Source: Chloroflexi bacterium TSY (GTDB lineage Bacteria; Chloroflexota; Anaerolineae; Caldilineales; Caldilineaceae). Taken from it: DNA of 64,000 bases. The stretch covers positions 62,001-126,000 of the forward strand of contig JAHBNG010000034.1 in the NCBI GenBank assembly GCA_019217005.1. The letters are read 5' to 3'. The notes under the pieces were generated by a model. It had not been told where the DNA came from, ran no database searches, and saw only the letters and a list, made by a program, of their open reading frames with translations. The stretch's first letter is position 1, and every line of letters starts with the position of its first letter. Positions 46,989 through 57,134 of this stretch are shown here, piece by piece. The translations under genes were made by a program, and so were the position numbers.

Positions 46989-48065
46989 ATGACATATAAA
47001 TGTATCCAAGTAGGTACTGGTGGCCAAGGTCGTGGCTGGTGCGCAAGATTTTTGCCGCCCAATATTGAAGATGGGTTGATCGAAGTTGTGGCAGCAGTTG
47101 ATGTAAATGAAGAGGCTCTAGTCAACGCCCAGGAGCATCTGGGTCTGCCGCCAGAGAAGTGTTATACAGACATCAACCAAGCCTTTGCCGAAAATCCTGC
47201 TGACTTTTGTACGGTGGTAACGCCGCCGGCTTACCACGAATCGGTGGTCGACGCGGCTTTGGCCCACGATCTGCATATCCTCTCTGAAAAACCAATTGCC
47301 GACACCCTTGAAGCATCTGTGCGTATTGCTGAAAAGGTCAAGGTGGCGGGTAAGAAGATGGGCGTGACGATGAGTCATCGCTTTGATCAGGACAAGACGA
47401 CGCTGCGACGAGAGTTGCGCTCGGGTCGTAACGGGACCATCGACTATCTTGTTTCTCGATTTACCTGCAACATGCGGAACTTTGGAGATTGGGGTGCTCA
47501 TTTTCGCCACACGATGGAGGATGCATTGATGATCGAAGGATCTGTGCATCATCTGGATATTCTAGCCGATTTGGCCGGTGCAAAGTGTGATACCCTCTAT
47601 GCGCAGACATGGAATCCCACATGGGGCGAATATGGCGGTGATTCCCAAGGACTCGTGACGATGCACTTTGAAAATGGTGTACGCGCTTTCTACGAAGGAG
47701 CCAAAACCAACTCTGTCGGACTCAATGGCTGGGCTCAAGAGTATGTACGCGCGGAATGCGAACATGCGACGTTGATTATGGATCGTCGGCGTGTCGAACG
47801 ACATCCATACGAAGGCGGGCGTATCTACAAACGCGAAGGGGAAGGTATAGAGATTCCGCCGTTGGAACAACCCAAATGGATGAACACTTGGCTCGTGGAG
47901 CAATTTGTGCACTGGTTGGATGGTGGTCCCATGATGGAAACCAATATCGAGGACAATTTACAGTCAGTGGCACTCATTTTTGCTGCAATTGAAAGTAGTC
48001 GGTCGGGGCGACCAGTGAAGGTGCAAGGGTTGTTAGAGCAGACGCGAGCAGAGGTGAAGGACTGA
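46989..48065 (+). CDS. Gfo/Idh/MocA-family oxidoreductase
   Basis: About 358 residues from ATG 46989 (MTYKCIQVGTGGQGRGW); 16 upstream codons in frame look non-coding. The Rossmann start VGTGGQGRGW binds NAD(P). HILSEKPIADTLEASVRI holds the E-K-P motif with the catalytic lysine. EGSVHHLDILADLAG supplies the conserved histidines of the substrate domain. Family members oxidise sugars, inositols or amino sugars at a hydroxyl. The stop overlaps the next start by one base (TGATG), so it is co-translated with the epimerase. Placement after the ABC transporter suggests it works on the imported sugar. Confidence 0.9.
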   Translation: MTYKCIQVGTGGQGRGWCARFLPPNIEDGLIEVVAAVDVNEEALVNAQEHLGLPPEKCYTDINQAFAENPADFCTVVTPPAYHESVVDAALAHDLHILSEKPIADTLEASVRIAEKVKVAGKKMGVTMSHRFDQDKTTLRRELRSGRNGTIDYLVSRFTCNMRNFGDWGAHFRHTMEDALMIEGSVHHLDILADLAGAKCDTLYAQTWNPTWGEYGGDSQGLVTMHFENGVRAFYEGAKTNSVGLNGWAQEYVRAECEHATLIMDRRRVERHPYEGGRIYKREGEGIEIPPLEQPKWMNTWLVEQFVHWLDGGPMMETNIEDNLQSVALIFAAIESSRSGRPVKVQGLLEQTRAEVKD

Positions 48066-49120
48066 TGAAAATTTTGATTACTGGTGGTACTGGTCGGATT
48101 GGTGCAAATCTTGCACAACAGCTTTTGGCAAAAGGACATCGAATCCGCAGTTTTGTGTATCTTGGTGATGCGAGTCGTGCCAATAAGCTAGATGGGTTTG
48201 AAAATGTCGAAACTGTGAAAGGTGACTTGCGCAATTTTGATGATGTTAAACGGGCAACGGAGGGCGTCGATGCGATCGTTCACCTGGCCGCAGCTTTCGG
48301 CGGTCCATTCGACAATCGTCAATATCTGGATATCAATGCAATGGGCACGCTTAATATTCTTGAGTGTATCCGCGAAGGGTTGCCCAAACTGCACCGATTG
48401 GTCTATGCATGTACCGAAGCTGTTTACTGGAAGCTGGGCGAACATGGACGATATTTCGAAAAACCGATCACCGAGGAGATGGTTGCCAAACGCCATCACA
48501 TGCCCTATTTTCTTACGAAATGGATCGGTGAAGAACTGTGTATGACCTATCATCTTCAATATGATGTTCCTACCACTGTTTTTCGCTTTTCAACCGTAAT
48601 CGAGCCGAGCGAATTTCTAGATGAAGAAGGGCTGCCGCGACGTTTCTTCCTGAACACGGCAATCAAGCAGTGGGAACAATATACAACCGCGGATGCAACA
48701 GAACAGGAGATATTGGACGAGCTTCTGGCACTTCGAAGTGATGAAGAGAAGCTTTTACTGGCAAAGAATCCAAATGGTGTGCCACACTCACAACAATTTG
48801 CCGACGTGCGGGATATTGTCGATGGATTGGTCTTGGGATTGGAGAAAGATGCAGCGGTAGGTGAAGAATTTACCCTTGCTGGTCCTGCTATCTTTGATTG
48901 GAGTGAAATCATCCCCTATCTTTCTGAACGGTACAATATCCCATATGTCGAGGCTCGTTTACCTTACAAAAACTATTTTACGCTTGACTTGAGCAAGATT
49001 CGGAATATGCTGGGACACGACCCAAAGTACGATTTCTATGGTATTTTGGAAACAGCGGAGGCAATGCGACGGGGTGAGACAACTGATGTAATTCCAACAG
49101 GGGTACGATGGGGTACTTAA
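48065..49120 (+). CDS. NAD-dependent epimerase/dehydratase (extended SDR)
   Basis: 351 residues. ILITGGTGRIGANLAQQLL is the N-terminal G-x-x-G-x-x-G NAD site. VKGDLRN and AIVHLAAAFGGPFDN follow as expected. The usual Y-x-x-x-K is probably YFLTKWIGEELC, which has the lysine four residues after the tyrosine. The substrate domain ends FYGILETAEAMRRGE. It is likely a sugar-modifying epimerase or dehydratase in the same pathway as the upstream oxidoreductase. Confidence 0.87.
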   Translation: MKILITGGTGRIGANLAQQLLAKGHRIRSFVYLGDASRANKLDGFENVETVKGDLRNFDDVKRATEGVDAIVHLAAAFGGPFDNRQYLDINAMGTLNILECIREGLPKLHRLVYACTEAVYWKLGEHGRYFEKPITEEMVAKRHHMPYFLTKWIGEELCMTYHLQYDVPTTVFRFSTVIEPSEFLDEEGLPRRFFLNTAIKQWEQYTTADATEQEILDELLALRSDEEKLLLAKNPNGVPHSQQFADVRDIVDGLVLGLEKDAAVGEEFTLAGPAIFDWSEIIPYLSERYNIPYVEARLPYKNYFTLDLSKIRNMLGHDPKYDFYGILETAEAMRRGETTDVIPTGVRWGT

Positions 49121-49210
49121 GGTTTAAGGATAGACGAAATGCCGTTCGAAAAGTCCAGTAGCCACACCCCTTAACTTCGAACAATCGTCTCTCGACAGAA
49201 AAGAATCCCA

Positions 49211-49289
49211 GGTAGTATGCCAAATTGTGGGCAAATTCAATTTCTCTCTGACAGAGATCGGCAATTTACACAATTTGTGCTATACCACC
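49211..49289. repeat. 79-bp MITE, copy 2
   Basis: Same length and ends as 39981-40059 (GGTAGTATGCCAAATTGTG, GCTATACCACC at the right). The flanks GAATCCCA and GAATCTAA match at 6 of 8 positions, an eroded duplication. Confidence 0.8.
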
Positions 49290-49384
49290 GAATCTAATTG
49301 TCTAAAGTTTAAGGGGTGTCACTTTAAGGAAGAAGGACCCATCGTCAAGCTTCCTTCTTCCTTAGCCTTAGTCTTGGCCTCTTC

Positions 49385-50371
49385 CTATTCAGAAGCCGCT
49401 GGTATGGTCACGCCAAAATTTAATCCGGGAATACCAAAAATGGGTTGCATCATGCCAAGCATGGCACCCATATCTGTACCACCACTATCGTCATCGCCTT
49501 CCAACATAATGCCGACCATCTGTAACATAGCAGACAGCTCTCGACTGTTGTTCCATTGAATAAAGGGGAGCGTATTGCCATTGATTGTCAACAAGAGACC
49601 ATTGCCAACAATTGCGATATTGACGCTCTCAATTCCTTGTTCCATTAAACTCTCGATTGTCTCGGGTGGTTGCTCAAGCTGATCCCAAGGAATTGGAATC
49701 ATGCCGAGCATAAACTGCGCAATGCCTTGAATCTCGAACTTACCAGACGTGTCATAGACCAACATTGGTGCGAGAGTTGGTTGCGTGTTGCGTGCTGCAT
49801 CAAAGAGCGATTTGGCTTTGTTTACATCCAAGATGGCTCGGTCGCTTGGTCTGAGAGCAATTTCGGATTGCCCCGCTCTAACAGGCATCTTGAGCGTGAT
49901 TCCAACGCCTAAGTTTGTGATGATTGGCAACAGCCCGGTCAACATACTTGCATCTGTGCCAAATAGATCCAATGTTTGAGCAAGTGCGTCGATCGATTGT
50001 TCATCCCAAATCAAAGAAGGGAGTGCATTTCCGTTCATATAGATACGCAGTCCACCAGGATGCTTATCGATTTGGATATGTTGGATATTGTTGTCCAACA
50101 TTGTCTGGATTGTCTCTTCCGAAAGAGAGAGAGATGAAAGATCTGTGCCAAGTATATCACCTAACTCAGAAACGGGTGTCCCAAAGAGGCTGGCTTCGCC
50201 AGTTTCGTCATATTCGACAAGAAAAGCGGCCATATCTAGATATGCCACATCGTCATCGGATGAATCGACAACGGTACCAGCTCCAACGCGTGGAGCACAG
50301 CCAGACAAAACAAGGATCGCAACCAACAGGGGGATCAATAGGGAAAATCGACGTCTATCATGCATAGTCAT
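49385..50371 (-). CDS. Lipoprotein with internally duplicated domain
   Basis: About 328 residues from ATG 50371, which follows GGAAG; a start 16 codons upstream is also open. RRFSLLIPLLVAILVLSGC is a lipoprotein signal with lipobox LSGC. The mature part contains two related units. TMLDNNIQHIQIDKHPGGL with NGNALPSLIWDEQS (first) aligns with SLMEQGIESVNIAIVGNGL and NGNTLPFIQWNNSR (second), both followed by a helical stretch ending in MVGIM/LDLFG-like sequence. I do not recognise the family. Extracytoplasmic and membrane anchored; function unknown. Confidence 0.75.
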   Translation of the reverse strand: MTMHDRRRFSLLIPLLVAILVLSGCAPRVGAGTVVDSSDDDVAYLDMAAFLVEYDETGEASLFGTPVSELGDILGTDLSSLSLSEETIQTMLDNNIQHIQIDKHPGGLRIYMNGNALPSLIWDEQSIDALAQTLDLFGTDASMLTGLLPIITNLGVGITLKMPVRAGQSEIALRPSDRAILDVNKAKSLFDAARNTQPTLAPMLVYDTSGKFEIQGIAQFMLGMIPIPWDQLEQPPETIESLMEQGIESVNIAIVGNGLLLTINGNTLPFIQWNNSRELSAMLQMVGIMLEGDDDSGGTDMGAMLGMMQPIFGIPGLNFGVTIPAASE

Positions 50372-50515
50372 GACATCACTTCCTTCTGTTGTTGAATAAT
50401 TGGGGTGCTCATCTCCCAAATCTTGGATATGGAATGTATGGATGGGTCTTGAGTTTCCTTAGTTTACTTTGAAACGCCCGTTCTTGCCAAAAAACCATCT
50501 GACAAACTACTGCGA

Positions 50516-51082
50516 CTACGACAGCCCCATCAATTCATCAAATTTCTGACGCACTTCTTGTATATCTTGCCACATGAGAGATTTTGGCGATCCGGGCTGT
50601 TTTGATGGATTGCGCAAAAGATAGGCGGGATGGAAGATCGGCATGACCCAACGACCGTCAATTTCGTGCCATTGCCCACGCATCTTAGTAATTCCAATTT
50701 TGTTTTCGTTCAGCACTGATTGCATTGAAACAGCGCCTGTCAATAGCATGATTTTCGGATCAATCAGCCGAATAATCTGCATAAGATAGGGCTTGTAGTA
50801 GGCAATCTCATCAGCATTGGGCTTGCGGACTGAACGACCATCAACCCCTGGTGGCATTCGATAAACCGAGTTCGTCACAAAGACATCTCGTTCGGAATCA
50901 AACCCAACAGATTCCAGAATTTGATCGAGAAGCTTACCTGATGGTCCCACAAATGGTTTCCCTTGTCGGTTTTCTTGTGGTCCTGGCGCTTCTCCGATCA
51001 CCATCAACTTGGCAGCTGGATTTCCTCGATAAATGACCATATTTGTGCCTGCATCGTAAAGCGGATCGTCTGTCAAAGCCAT
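50516..51082 (-). CDS. Uracil-DNA glycosylase superfamily (family 4-like), possibly 5'-truncated
   Basis: 188 residues. LMVIGEAPGPQENRQGKPFVG is the catalytic/uracil-binding motif of family 4-type UDG. FVTNSVYRMPPG and FHPAYLLRNP are the other two conserved motifs. No cysteine occurs anywhere, so the iron-sulfur cluster of classical family 4 enzymes cannot be present. The frame stays open upstream of the ATG right up to the IS at 51094 (VQAL before the Met), so the N-terminus may have been shortened by the IS. It would remove uracil from DNA in base excision repair if active. Confidence 0.82.
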   Translation of the reverse strand: MALTDDPLYDAGTNMVIYRGNPAAKLMVIGEAPGPQENRQGKPFVGPSGKLLDQILESVGFDSERDVFVTNSVYRMPPGVDGRSVRKPNADEIAYYKPYLMQIIRLIDPKIMLLTGAVSMQSVLNENKIGITKMRGQWHEIDGRWVMPIFHPAYLLRNPSKQPGSPKSLMWQDIQEVRQKFDELMGLS

Positions 51083-52439
51083 TAGTGCTTGGACTTTACT
51101 TTCTGGTAAAAGAAAAGAGATGAGGTGAGAAATGTGACAAAAAGCGGTTAGCAGTTCATCCTAAAGGTAGAGAACCCAAAAAGGAGGAAGGAATGCTAAC
51201 CGCGCCAGAAATAACTATAGCAGTACTGATGAATGTATTGCAAGTAACGCCGATGGGAACAAACGTAAATGTAATGCGTCTGATGTGGGCAATGCTGAAT
51301 GGGTCGTTTCTGAAAAGTCGAGGAGCAATCCATAGCGCATTGAAAGAAAGCGGGTTTGAAGATGAGGAGCTCCGGCGAAGCTGGTGGAGCTTTCGATATG
51401 GATCATGGGATATCACAAGTCTGCTGGGGTCGTGGCAAGAAGAAGTGGAAAGGGAATGGGAGGCAAAAAAGTTAGAAGAGTACCGAGTGAAAAGCATAGA
51501 TATCACAGGGTTCTGGCGACCGAAGCTGCAAGGAAAGTGAACCGACTCTATAACTCAACGCGCTCATCTTTGGAGTGATGATAAGCTCGGGGAGATAGGC
51601 GGGAAGCGAGTGCCACTGCTCAAGGCAATCATGAGATGCACGGTTGGAACAAAGGAAAGTGAGTTTCGGAAAAGCTGCTGACAGAGACGAAGAAATCACT
51701 GGAGTCAGACGAAGTGGCGGTGGTCGATGCCGGGTTTACAATCAGAGAAATGCTAGAAAGCGGCATAGACCGATTTGTCCTGCGGGAAGCCATTAACTGC
51801 ACAGTGCGCCGCAATGAGTTCCCCAAACGCAAAGAAAAGGCAGACCACCTGAATATGGTGATATTGTGCGTCCGCTCTCTCGCAGGGAAAGCGACTCGAG
51901 GCTACAACTCCGGACTCGTCTGGTCGCTTTCTCTATAGTGGTCGCCTGATTTGCTATCAAGCATGGCACAATCTCGTCCCCAGAACAACCAAGGTCGATA
52001 CAGCCAACCGTACCTACTCGATTTACGTCATTCAGGATCCGGCCTACAACACACCTTTGGTTTTGGCGACCGTTATGACTTTGCAGCCTGAAACCATTTA
52101 TCTTGTCTCCTGGAACGCTGGCCTGTTGAACATCCCCCCTTGGCTTCCAAGCAGATGATTGGCTTACATCGTCAATTTGTTCATGCCGATGAGGCTTGTT
52201 TCCGCTTACCTGAACTGGGGCTGCTTGCTGGCAATCTTCTTTCCCATTTAGCCGCTTCTCTTCCTCCCATACCGACTGGCTACTGGGATCGAGAGCCTCA
52301 ATCCACTCCCGGCAGGCTGCGCCGTGTTCTCTCGAGTGCTCTTTTTCCAACTCCTGACCAACTCGACCCTGACTTTCGGAAAAAGGCCTCGGTTTCAGGG
52401 GTGGTTCATTTTAGGCGGACAATTAGGTTTACATTTTTG

Positions 52440-52757
52440 GGGGTGGTTCATTTTAGCTGGATAGATAGGTTTACACTTTTAGGGGTGGTTCATTTTAGGC
52501 GGACAATTAGGTTTACATTTTTGCAAAGAGAAAAGATGTTTATATTTTCTAATTTGAGCCATGCTCAGGCAGAAAATGACCTCATATAGATTTTTGTCTA
52601 TGTATCAAAAGTGTAAACCTAATTCTGAACCACCCCCACTTTTAGAAACAGAAAGAACGTTTATATTCTCTGATTTCGCCGGTTCTCAGAGAGAAAACGG
52701 TCTCATATAGATTTTTGTCTATATATCAAAAGTGTAAACCTAATTTTGAACCACCCC
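52440..52757. repeat. 155-bp MITE (variant A), middle of the nest, TSD CATTTTTG
   Basis: Inserted in the outer MITE with CATTTTTG at 52432-52439 and 52758-52765. It is itself split after ACACTTTTA by the innermost MITE. Its 155 bp match 13355-13509. Confidence 0.95.
52482..52636. repeat. 155-bp MITE (variant B), innermost, TSD CACTTTTA
   Basis: Uninterrupted 155 bp of the same variant as the outermost copy. CACTTTTA flanks at 52474-52481 and 52637-52644. It is the most recent of the three insertions. Confidence 0.95.
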
Positions 52758-53049
52758 CATTTTTGCAAAGAGAAAAGATGTTTATATTTTCTAATTTGAG
52801 CCATGCTCAGGCAGAAAATGACCTCATATAGATTTTTGTCTATGTATCAAAAGTGTAAACCTAATTCTGAACCACCCCCGGTTTCACACCATTTACCTAA
52901 AGGCGTTCTCGCTCATCGCCGCCTCAATGCCGCTGCTTAAACTAGCCGAGCACTATTTTTACATTTTATCCCGTTTTTTCAGGGTGGATTCTTTTTTCCG
53001 CCCCTTTCGGTTTGCCCTTTGTCACTCAAGCCTTTACCAGAAAGTAAAG

Positions 53050-53881
53050 AACCAAAGATATAAAAGAAGGTCGACAAGAAGAAGCCATCTCGAAAATCGC
53101 TGCTGATTTCGACAACGTATATGCCGCCTGGAACTGGGCTATTACACGTAAAGATGCAACGGCGCTTAAGAAATCCGCAGAATGCTTTTGGTTTTGGGGT
53201 CAATATCGCGGGGCGCTGTACGAAGCTGAAACTGCATTACAGAAGGCAGTTTCAGCCTTCACTGTAGACGCGGACGGGTCTTCGCGTGATGTCCGCACCG
53301 AAGAGCATAAAGATCTTGTAGGATTCTTGCTTGCAGGACTCGGATATTTGTATGCCCGACGCGGAAAGCGAGAAGAAGGTCGGAAACTTGCCGAACAGGG
53401 TCTATTGCAAATGCGCCAAGCCGAGCATTCTGATCAGCAGATAGAGGCTACAACGCTCTATTATGTGGGATTCACCTTTTATTTCCGGAGTCAGTTCTTA
53501 GAAGCAAAACGACTTGGGCAAGAGAGTTTAGAGAGCTTTTCCGAAATCGGTGACCTTTGGGGGGTGTCAGAATGTTTGAAGTTGTTGGGAACGTCTGATC
53601 AATGGGGGGGACAACTTGAAGAGGCAGAACAGCATTTGCAAGCGAGTTTGCCCATATGCAGAAAGATCGGCAATCTCGATGCACTCGCTTCCGTCAATGA
53701 AAATTTGGCTTGGATTGCTATTGCTCGTGGTGAGTATGCGCAAGTCAAAAGGCTTTTGGATGAACATATTCAAATCAAGCAACAGTTTAACAATCAACTT
53801 GGCCTAGCCGATGGGCTGCGGACACTTAGCGGGCTGGCTATGGGCCCAGGGCGATTATGTATTGGCCGCACAACAGCTTGA
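53050..53881 (+). pseudogene. Giant STAND/TPR gene, fragment 1: TPR block of a module whose NTPase was lost
   Basis: Open from the IS edge. EEAISKIAADFDNVYAAWNWAITRKDATALKKSAE is the helix pair that in this family directly follows the winged-helix of an NB-ARC/AP-ATPase. TPRs follow (YRGALYEAETALQKAV, AGLGYLYARRGKREEGRKLAEQGL and so on). So the NTPase domain that preceded it was removed by the IS. Near 53835 one extra G in GCGGGCTGG shifts the frame. Reading resumes as SGWLWAQGDYVLAAQQLEKCL in the next fragment. This would be module 0 of the ancestral protein. Confidence 0.8.
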
Positions 53882-56800
53882 AAAGTGTTTAGCCGTCAAT
53901 CAGGAGATTGGTCGTCGCAGTCCAACGACTATGATTGCTCTTGGCTTGGTCATGCGCATGCAAGGTGATTTTGAAGCGGCAGAGCGGCTCCTTGACCAAA
54001 GCGTAGAGCAATCAAAAGCCGATGGAGACCAATCCGAGGTTGCAAGTAGCCTTAGTAATCTGGGCTGTTTAGCATATGATCGCGGCGAATATCGTCTAGC
54101 GGAACAGCTCCTGCAAGAGTCCTTATCTATCTTAAAACAGACCGAGAATGAGAGAGATTTGGCCGCTGCGTTGTCCCATATGGGACATTTGATGGTTGCC
54201 CTGGACGGGACGCTACAGACAGAAGCTCGTCACTATTTCGGTCAGGCGCTTGAACTAGCAGCAGAGCAAAAGCTTGCACCGATTGCATTGGATGTCTTCG
54301 TCGGTATCGCAAAACTTCTGGCTCTGGCGGGGAAGGTGGAACTAGGGATCGAACTCCTGTCCCTGGCCAAGTATCACTCCGCCAGTACTTTCGAGACCAA
54401 AGAGAAAGCCCATCAGCAATTGGCTGAATTAACCGTTAACTTAACTGCCGAAATCGTAATAACGGCCAAAGCTCGAGGACAAGCACTTGATTTGTGGGAG
54501 ACAACGCGTCAATTCATCGAAGAACTTTCCCAACCAGACTGGGAAGTCGAGGCTGACAAGCCGGTTTCAAATCACCACAACTTGCCGCGGAGCAATTTAC
54601 CGCCCCAGCCCACCCCCTTCATTGGTCGGGAACAGGAATGTCTGCAGATTCTGGAGCGCTTGCAAGATCCAGCTTGTCGTCTGTTGACGCTGGTTGGCCC
54701 CGGCGGCATCGGCAAGACAAGACTCGCTATCGAGACGGCTGCTCAAAAATTCAGCAACTTCAGGCATGGAATCTACTTTGTGGCACTGCAGCCAATTGAT
54801 TCAAGCGCTCTTCTCCCCTCGGCGGTTGCGGAGACTATTGGCTTCTATTTCTACAGCCAAGACAAACCCGAAGCCCAGTTAGTTGATTACTTAACCGACA
54901 AACAGATGTTGCTGGTACTCGACAATTTCGAACATCTCCTGGACGCCGCAGAGCTGTTAGTTCCGATCCTTTCCTCAGCACCGCAGGTCAAGCTGCTGGT
55001 CACATCTAGGGAAGCGTTAAATCTGCAGGAGGAGTGGCTGTGGCAGGTCAAAGGAATGCACTACCCTGATATCAACCAACAAGTCGAAGAGATTGATGTG
55101 TACGCTGCGCTACAACTCTTCACCGAACGCGCCCGACAGGTACAGGCAGATTTTTCGCCACACCTTGGGCAAGCCTGCATGATCCGTATTTGTCAATTGG
55201 TTGAGGGGATGCCATTAGGGATCGAACTGGCAGCGGCGTGGCTCAAAACCCTACCCTGCGAACAGATTGTGCGCGAAATTGAACGAACCTTGGATTTTCT
55301 GGCGACCAATGTGAGGAACATTCCCAATCGGCATCGAAGTATACGAGCCGTGTTCGAGCAATCCTGGCAGCTTCTTAACGAAACAGAACGTCGTGTACTC
55401 AAGAAACTATCGGTATTTCGCGGCGGATTCAGGCAAACCGCCGCGGAACAGGTGGCGGGTGCATCTTTGCTCACGCTGTCGTCGCTGGTCGACAAGTCGC
55501 TGCTGCGCGTGAACCCATTAGGTCGGTATGAGTTTCATGAGTTACTCAGGCAATATGCTCAAGAGCGCCTCGGGGCTTCAGTTGGGGAAATGGTGCAAAG
55601 CCGAGATTTGCACTCTCGTTATTATGCTGAATTCCTGTATCAGCGGCGACACGATTCAAAAGGGCCACGACAGTTGGAATTCATGGAGGAGATGGAAGCG
55701 GAGATTGAGAATGTACGCATGTCCTGGACCTACGCTATTGAGCGCAAGGATCTCGATTCCATTGCGAAATCCATGGAAAGTCTGTACCGTTTCCACGCAG
55801 AGCGAGGCTGGTATTTACAGGGAACAAACGCTCTTGGAGAGGCCATTCCTGTATTGAGAACCGATGAAGCGATAAGTGTACAGGGTGTTATCTTGGGGCG
55901 ACTGCTTGCTAGACAGGGACACACATATATGTGTTTAGGTCAATATGAACAGGCACGAGAACTCGTTCAAGAAAGTCTAACCATCTTTGATCGACTAGGT
56001 TCTCAAAAGGATACGATCTTCTCTTATTATGTATTAGGCAATATGTATGAACATCAGGGAATGACCGACCAGGCAAAACAATGGTTTGAAGAAAGTCTGA
56101 AACTTGCCAGAAAGTTCGGGAACCGCTGGGGCATGGCGATGGCCCTTGGCGGACTGAGTATGAACGCCAATGCCAGGAGGGACTATCAGCAAATAAATCA
56201 ATTCCAGCATGAATCCTATACGCATTTTAGCCAGATCGGTGATCGGTGGGGAGAAGCATGGATGCTGGCTGAAAAGAGTAAAATCGCCTGCGCCTTGGGG
56301 GCGTACGACGAGGCAAAACAACAAGCGCAGACCAGCTTGGCTCTTGCCAGACAAGGCAAGACGCCTCAGATGACGTGGCTCGCTCTTGAGGTTTTGGGTA
56401 ACGCCAACTATGCCCTAGGAGAATATGCGGAGGCAAAACAATGCTATCAAGAAGGTCTGGCAATGGCGCAAGAGGCGGCCACACCGACCTTCTGGCATAC
56501 ACACCTTATCGGCTTGGCCAATATCGCTTATACATTGGAGGACTATAAAACAGCCAAACAACACTATCAAGAAAGCCTGAGACTTGCTCAAAAAAATAGC
56601 CGTCAGGGTTCAATTGCACGTTCGCTAAAAGGCTTGGGTCAAGTCGCCAGCGGTTTTAAGAATTATGCTGAAGCATATCGACAGCATCAAGAAAGCTTGA
56701 CCCATTTCCAGAAAAGCGGCCTAGAGCCAGAAGCTGCAAGCGCCCGCTGCGATCTGGGTGTCGTCGCGCAAAGATTGGGGAATTACCTCGAGGCTAGGCA

Positions 56801-57134
56801 ACACTTCTATGAAGCCTTGAAAACAAGCTTACAGCTTGAGGTATTTCCATCTGTCTTGGAGACCTTGGTTGGCATAGCGGAATTTTTTGCCAAAGAAGGA
56901 GAGCTTGGACGAGCCGTGGAACTGTGCAGCCTTGGCCAGCACCATGCCGCTACTCATGCAGCGACCCGTGCTAGAACAAAAGATTTGCTGGTCGCCTTTA
57001 AAGCAGAATTGCCAGCTCATGAATTTGTGGCGTCGCAACAACGTGGGAAAGTCAGTGACCTGCCAGTCATCGCAGAGGCACTGCTCACCGAGTTGGCAGA
57101 AGCGGAAACGGGGTGGTTCATTTTAGCTGGATAG
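53811..57134 (+). pseudogene. Giant STAND/TPR gene, fragment 2: module 1 (NB-ARC, WHD, TPR)
   Basis: It opens with the end of the module-0 TPRs (to about 54500), closing with AEIVITAKARGQALDLWE. Then comes NLPPQPTPFIGREQECLQIL, the family's module start, and the P-loop GPGGIGKTR (54695-54718). Next are LLVLDNFEHLL (Walker B), LLVTSREALNLQEE (sensor) and EGMPLGIELAAAWLK (GLPL-like). The winged-helix region is RRVLKKLSVFRGGF, and AEIENVRMSWTYAIERKD is the junction helix. About ten TPRs follow (for example YAEAKQCYQEGLAMAQEA). The last native codons (LTELAEAET) run into the 155-bp MITE at 57110. The stop at 57134 is MITE-derived. Confidence 0.88.

Larger units (their letters stand above)
52398..52878. 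repeat. 155-bp MITE (variant B), outermost of three nested, TSD CGGTTTCA
   Basis: Starts GGGGTGGTTCATTTTAGGCG at 52398 and ends AACCACCCC at 52878. Its 155 bp are split after TTTACATTTTTG by the next MITE. CGGTTTCA flanks at 52390-52397 and 52879-52886. Confidence 0.95.
51193..52937 (+). pseudogene. Degenerate DDE transposase of IS copy 2
   Basis: Same enzyme as 29712-31000, in plus orientation: MLTAPEITIAVLMNVLQVTP at 51193, then VVDAGFTIREMLESGIDRF near 51720, then SKQMIGLHRQFVHADEACF near 52150. The final segment reads up to KKASVS, where the MITE stack intervenes (52398-52886), and resumes to the RLNAAA end near 52937. Several frameshifts and the insertion make it inactive. Confidence 0.75.
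51094..53049 (+). mobile_element. IS with IS4-like transposase, copy 2, carrying three nested MITEs
   Basis: Ends CTTTACTTTCTGGTAAA and TTTACCAGAAAGTAAAG; opposite orientation to 29603-31099. After removal of the 481-bp MITE stack and one 8-bp duplication, its length (about 1467 bp) is near that of copy 1 (1497 bp). No target duplication flanks it. The genes on both sides (UDG and the STAND giant) start or stop at its edges. Confidence 0.88.

Noticed and set aside
52398..52878. Regularly repeated 30-40 bp units looking like a CRISPR array
   Set aside because: The units are the ends of nested MITEs with matching 8-bp duplications. There are no equal-length spacers and no cas genes.
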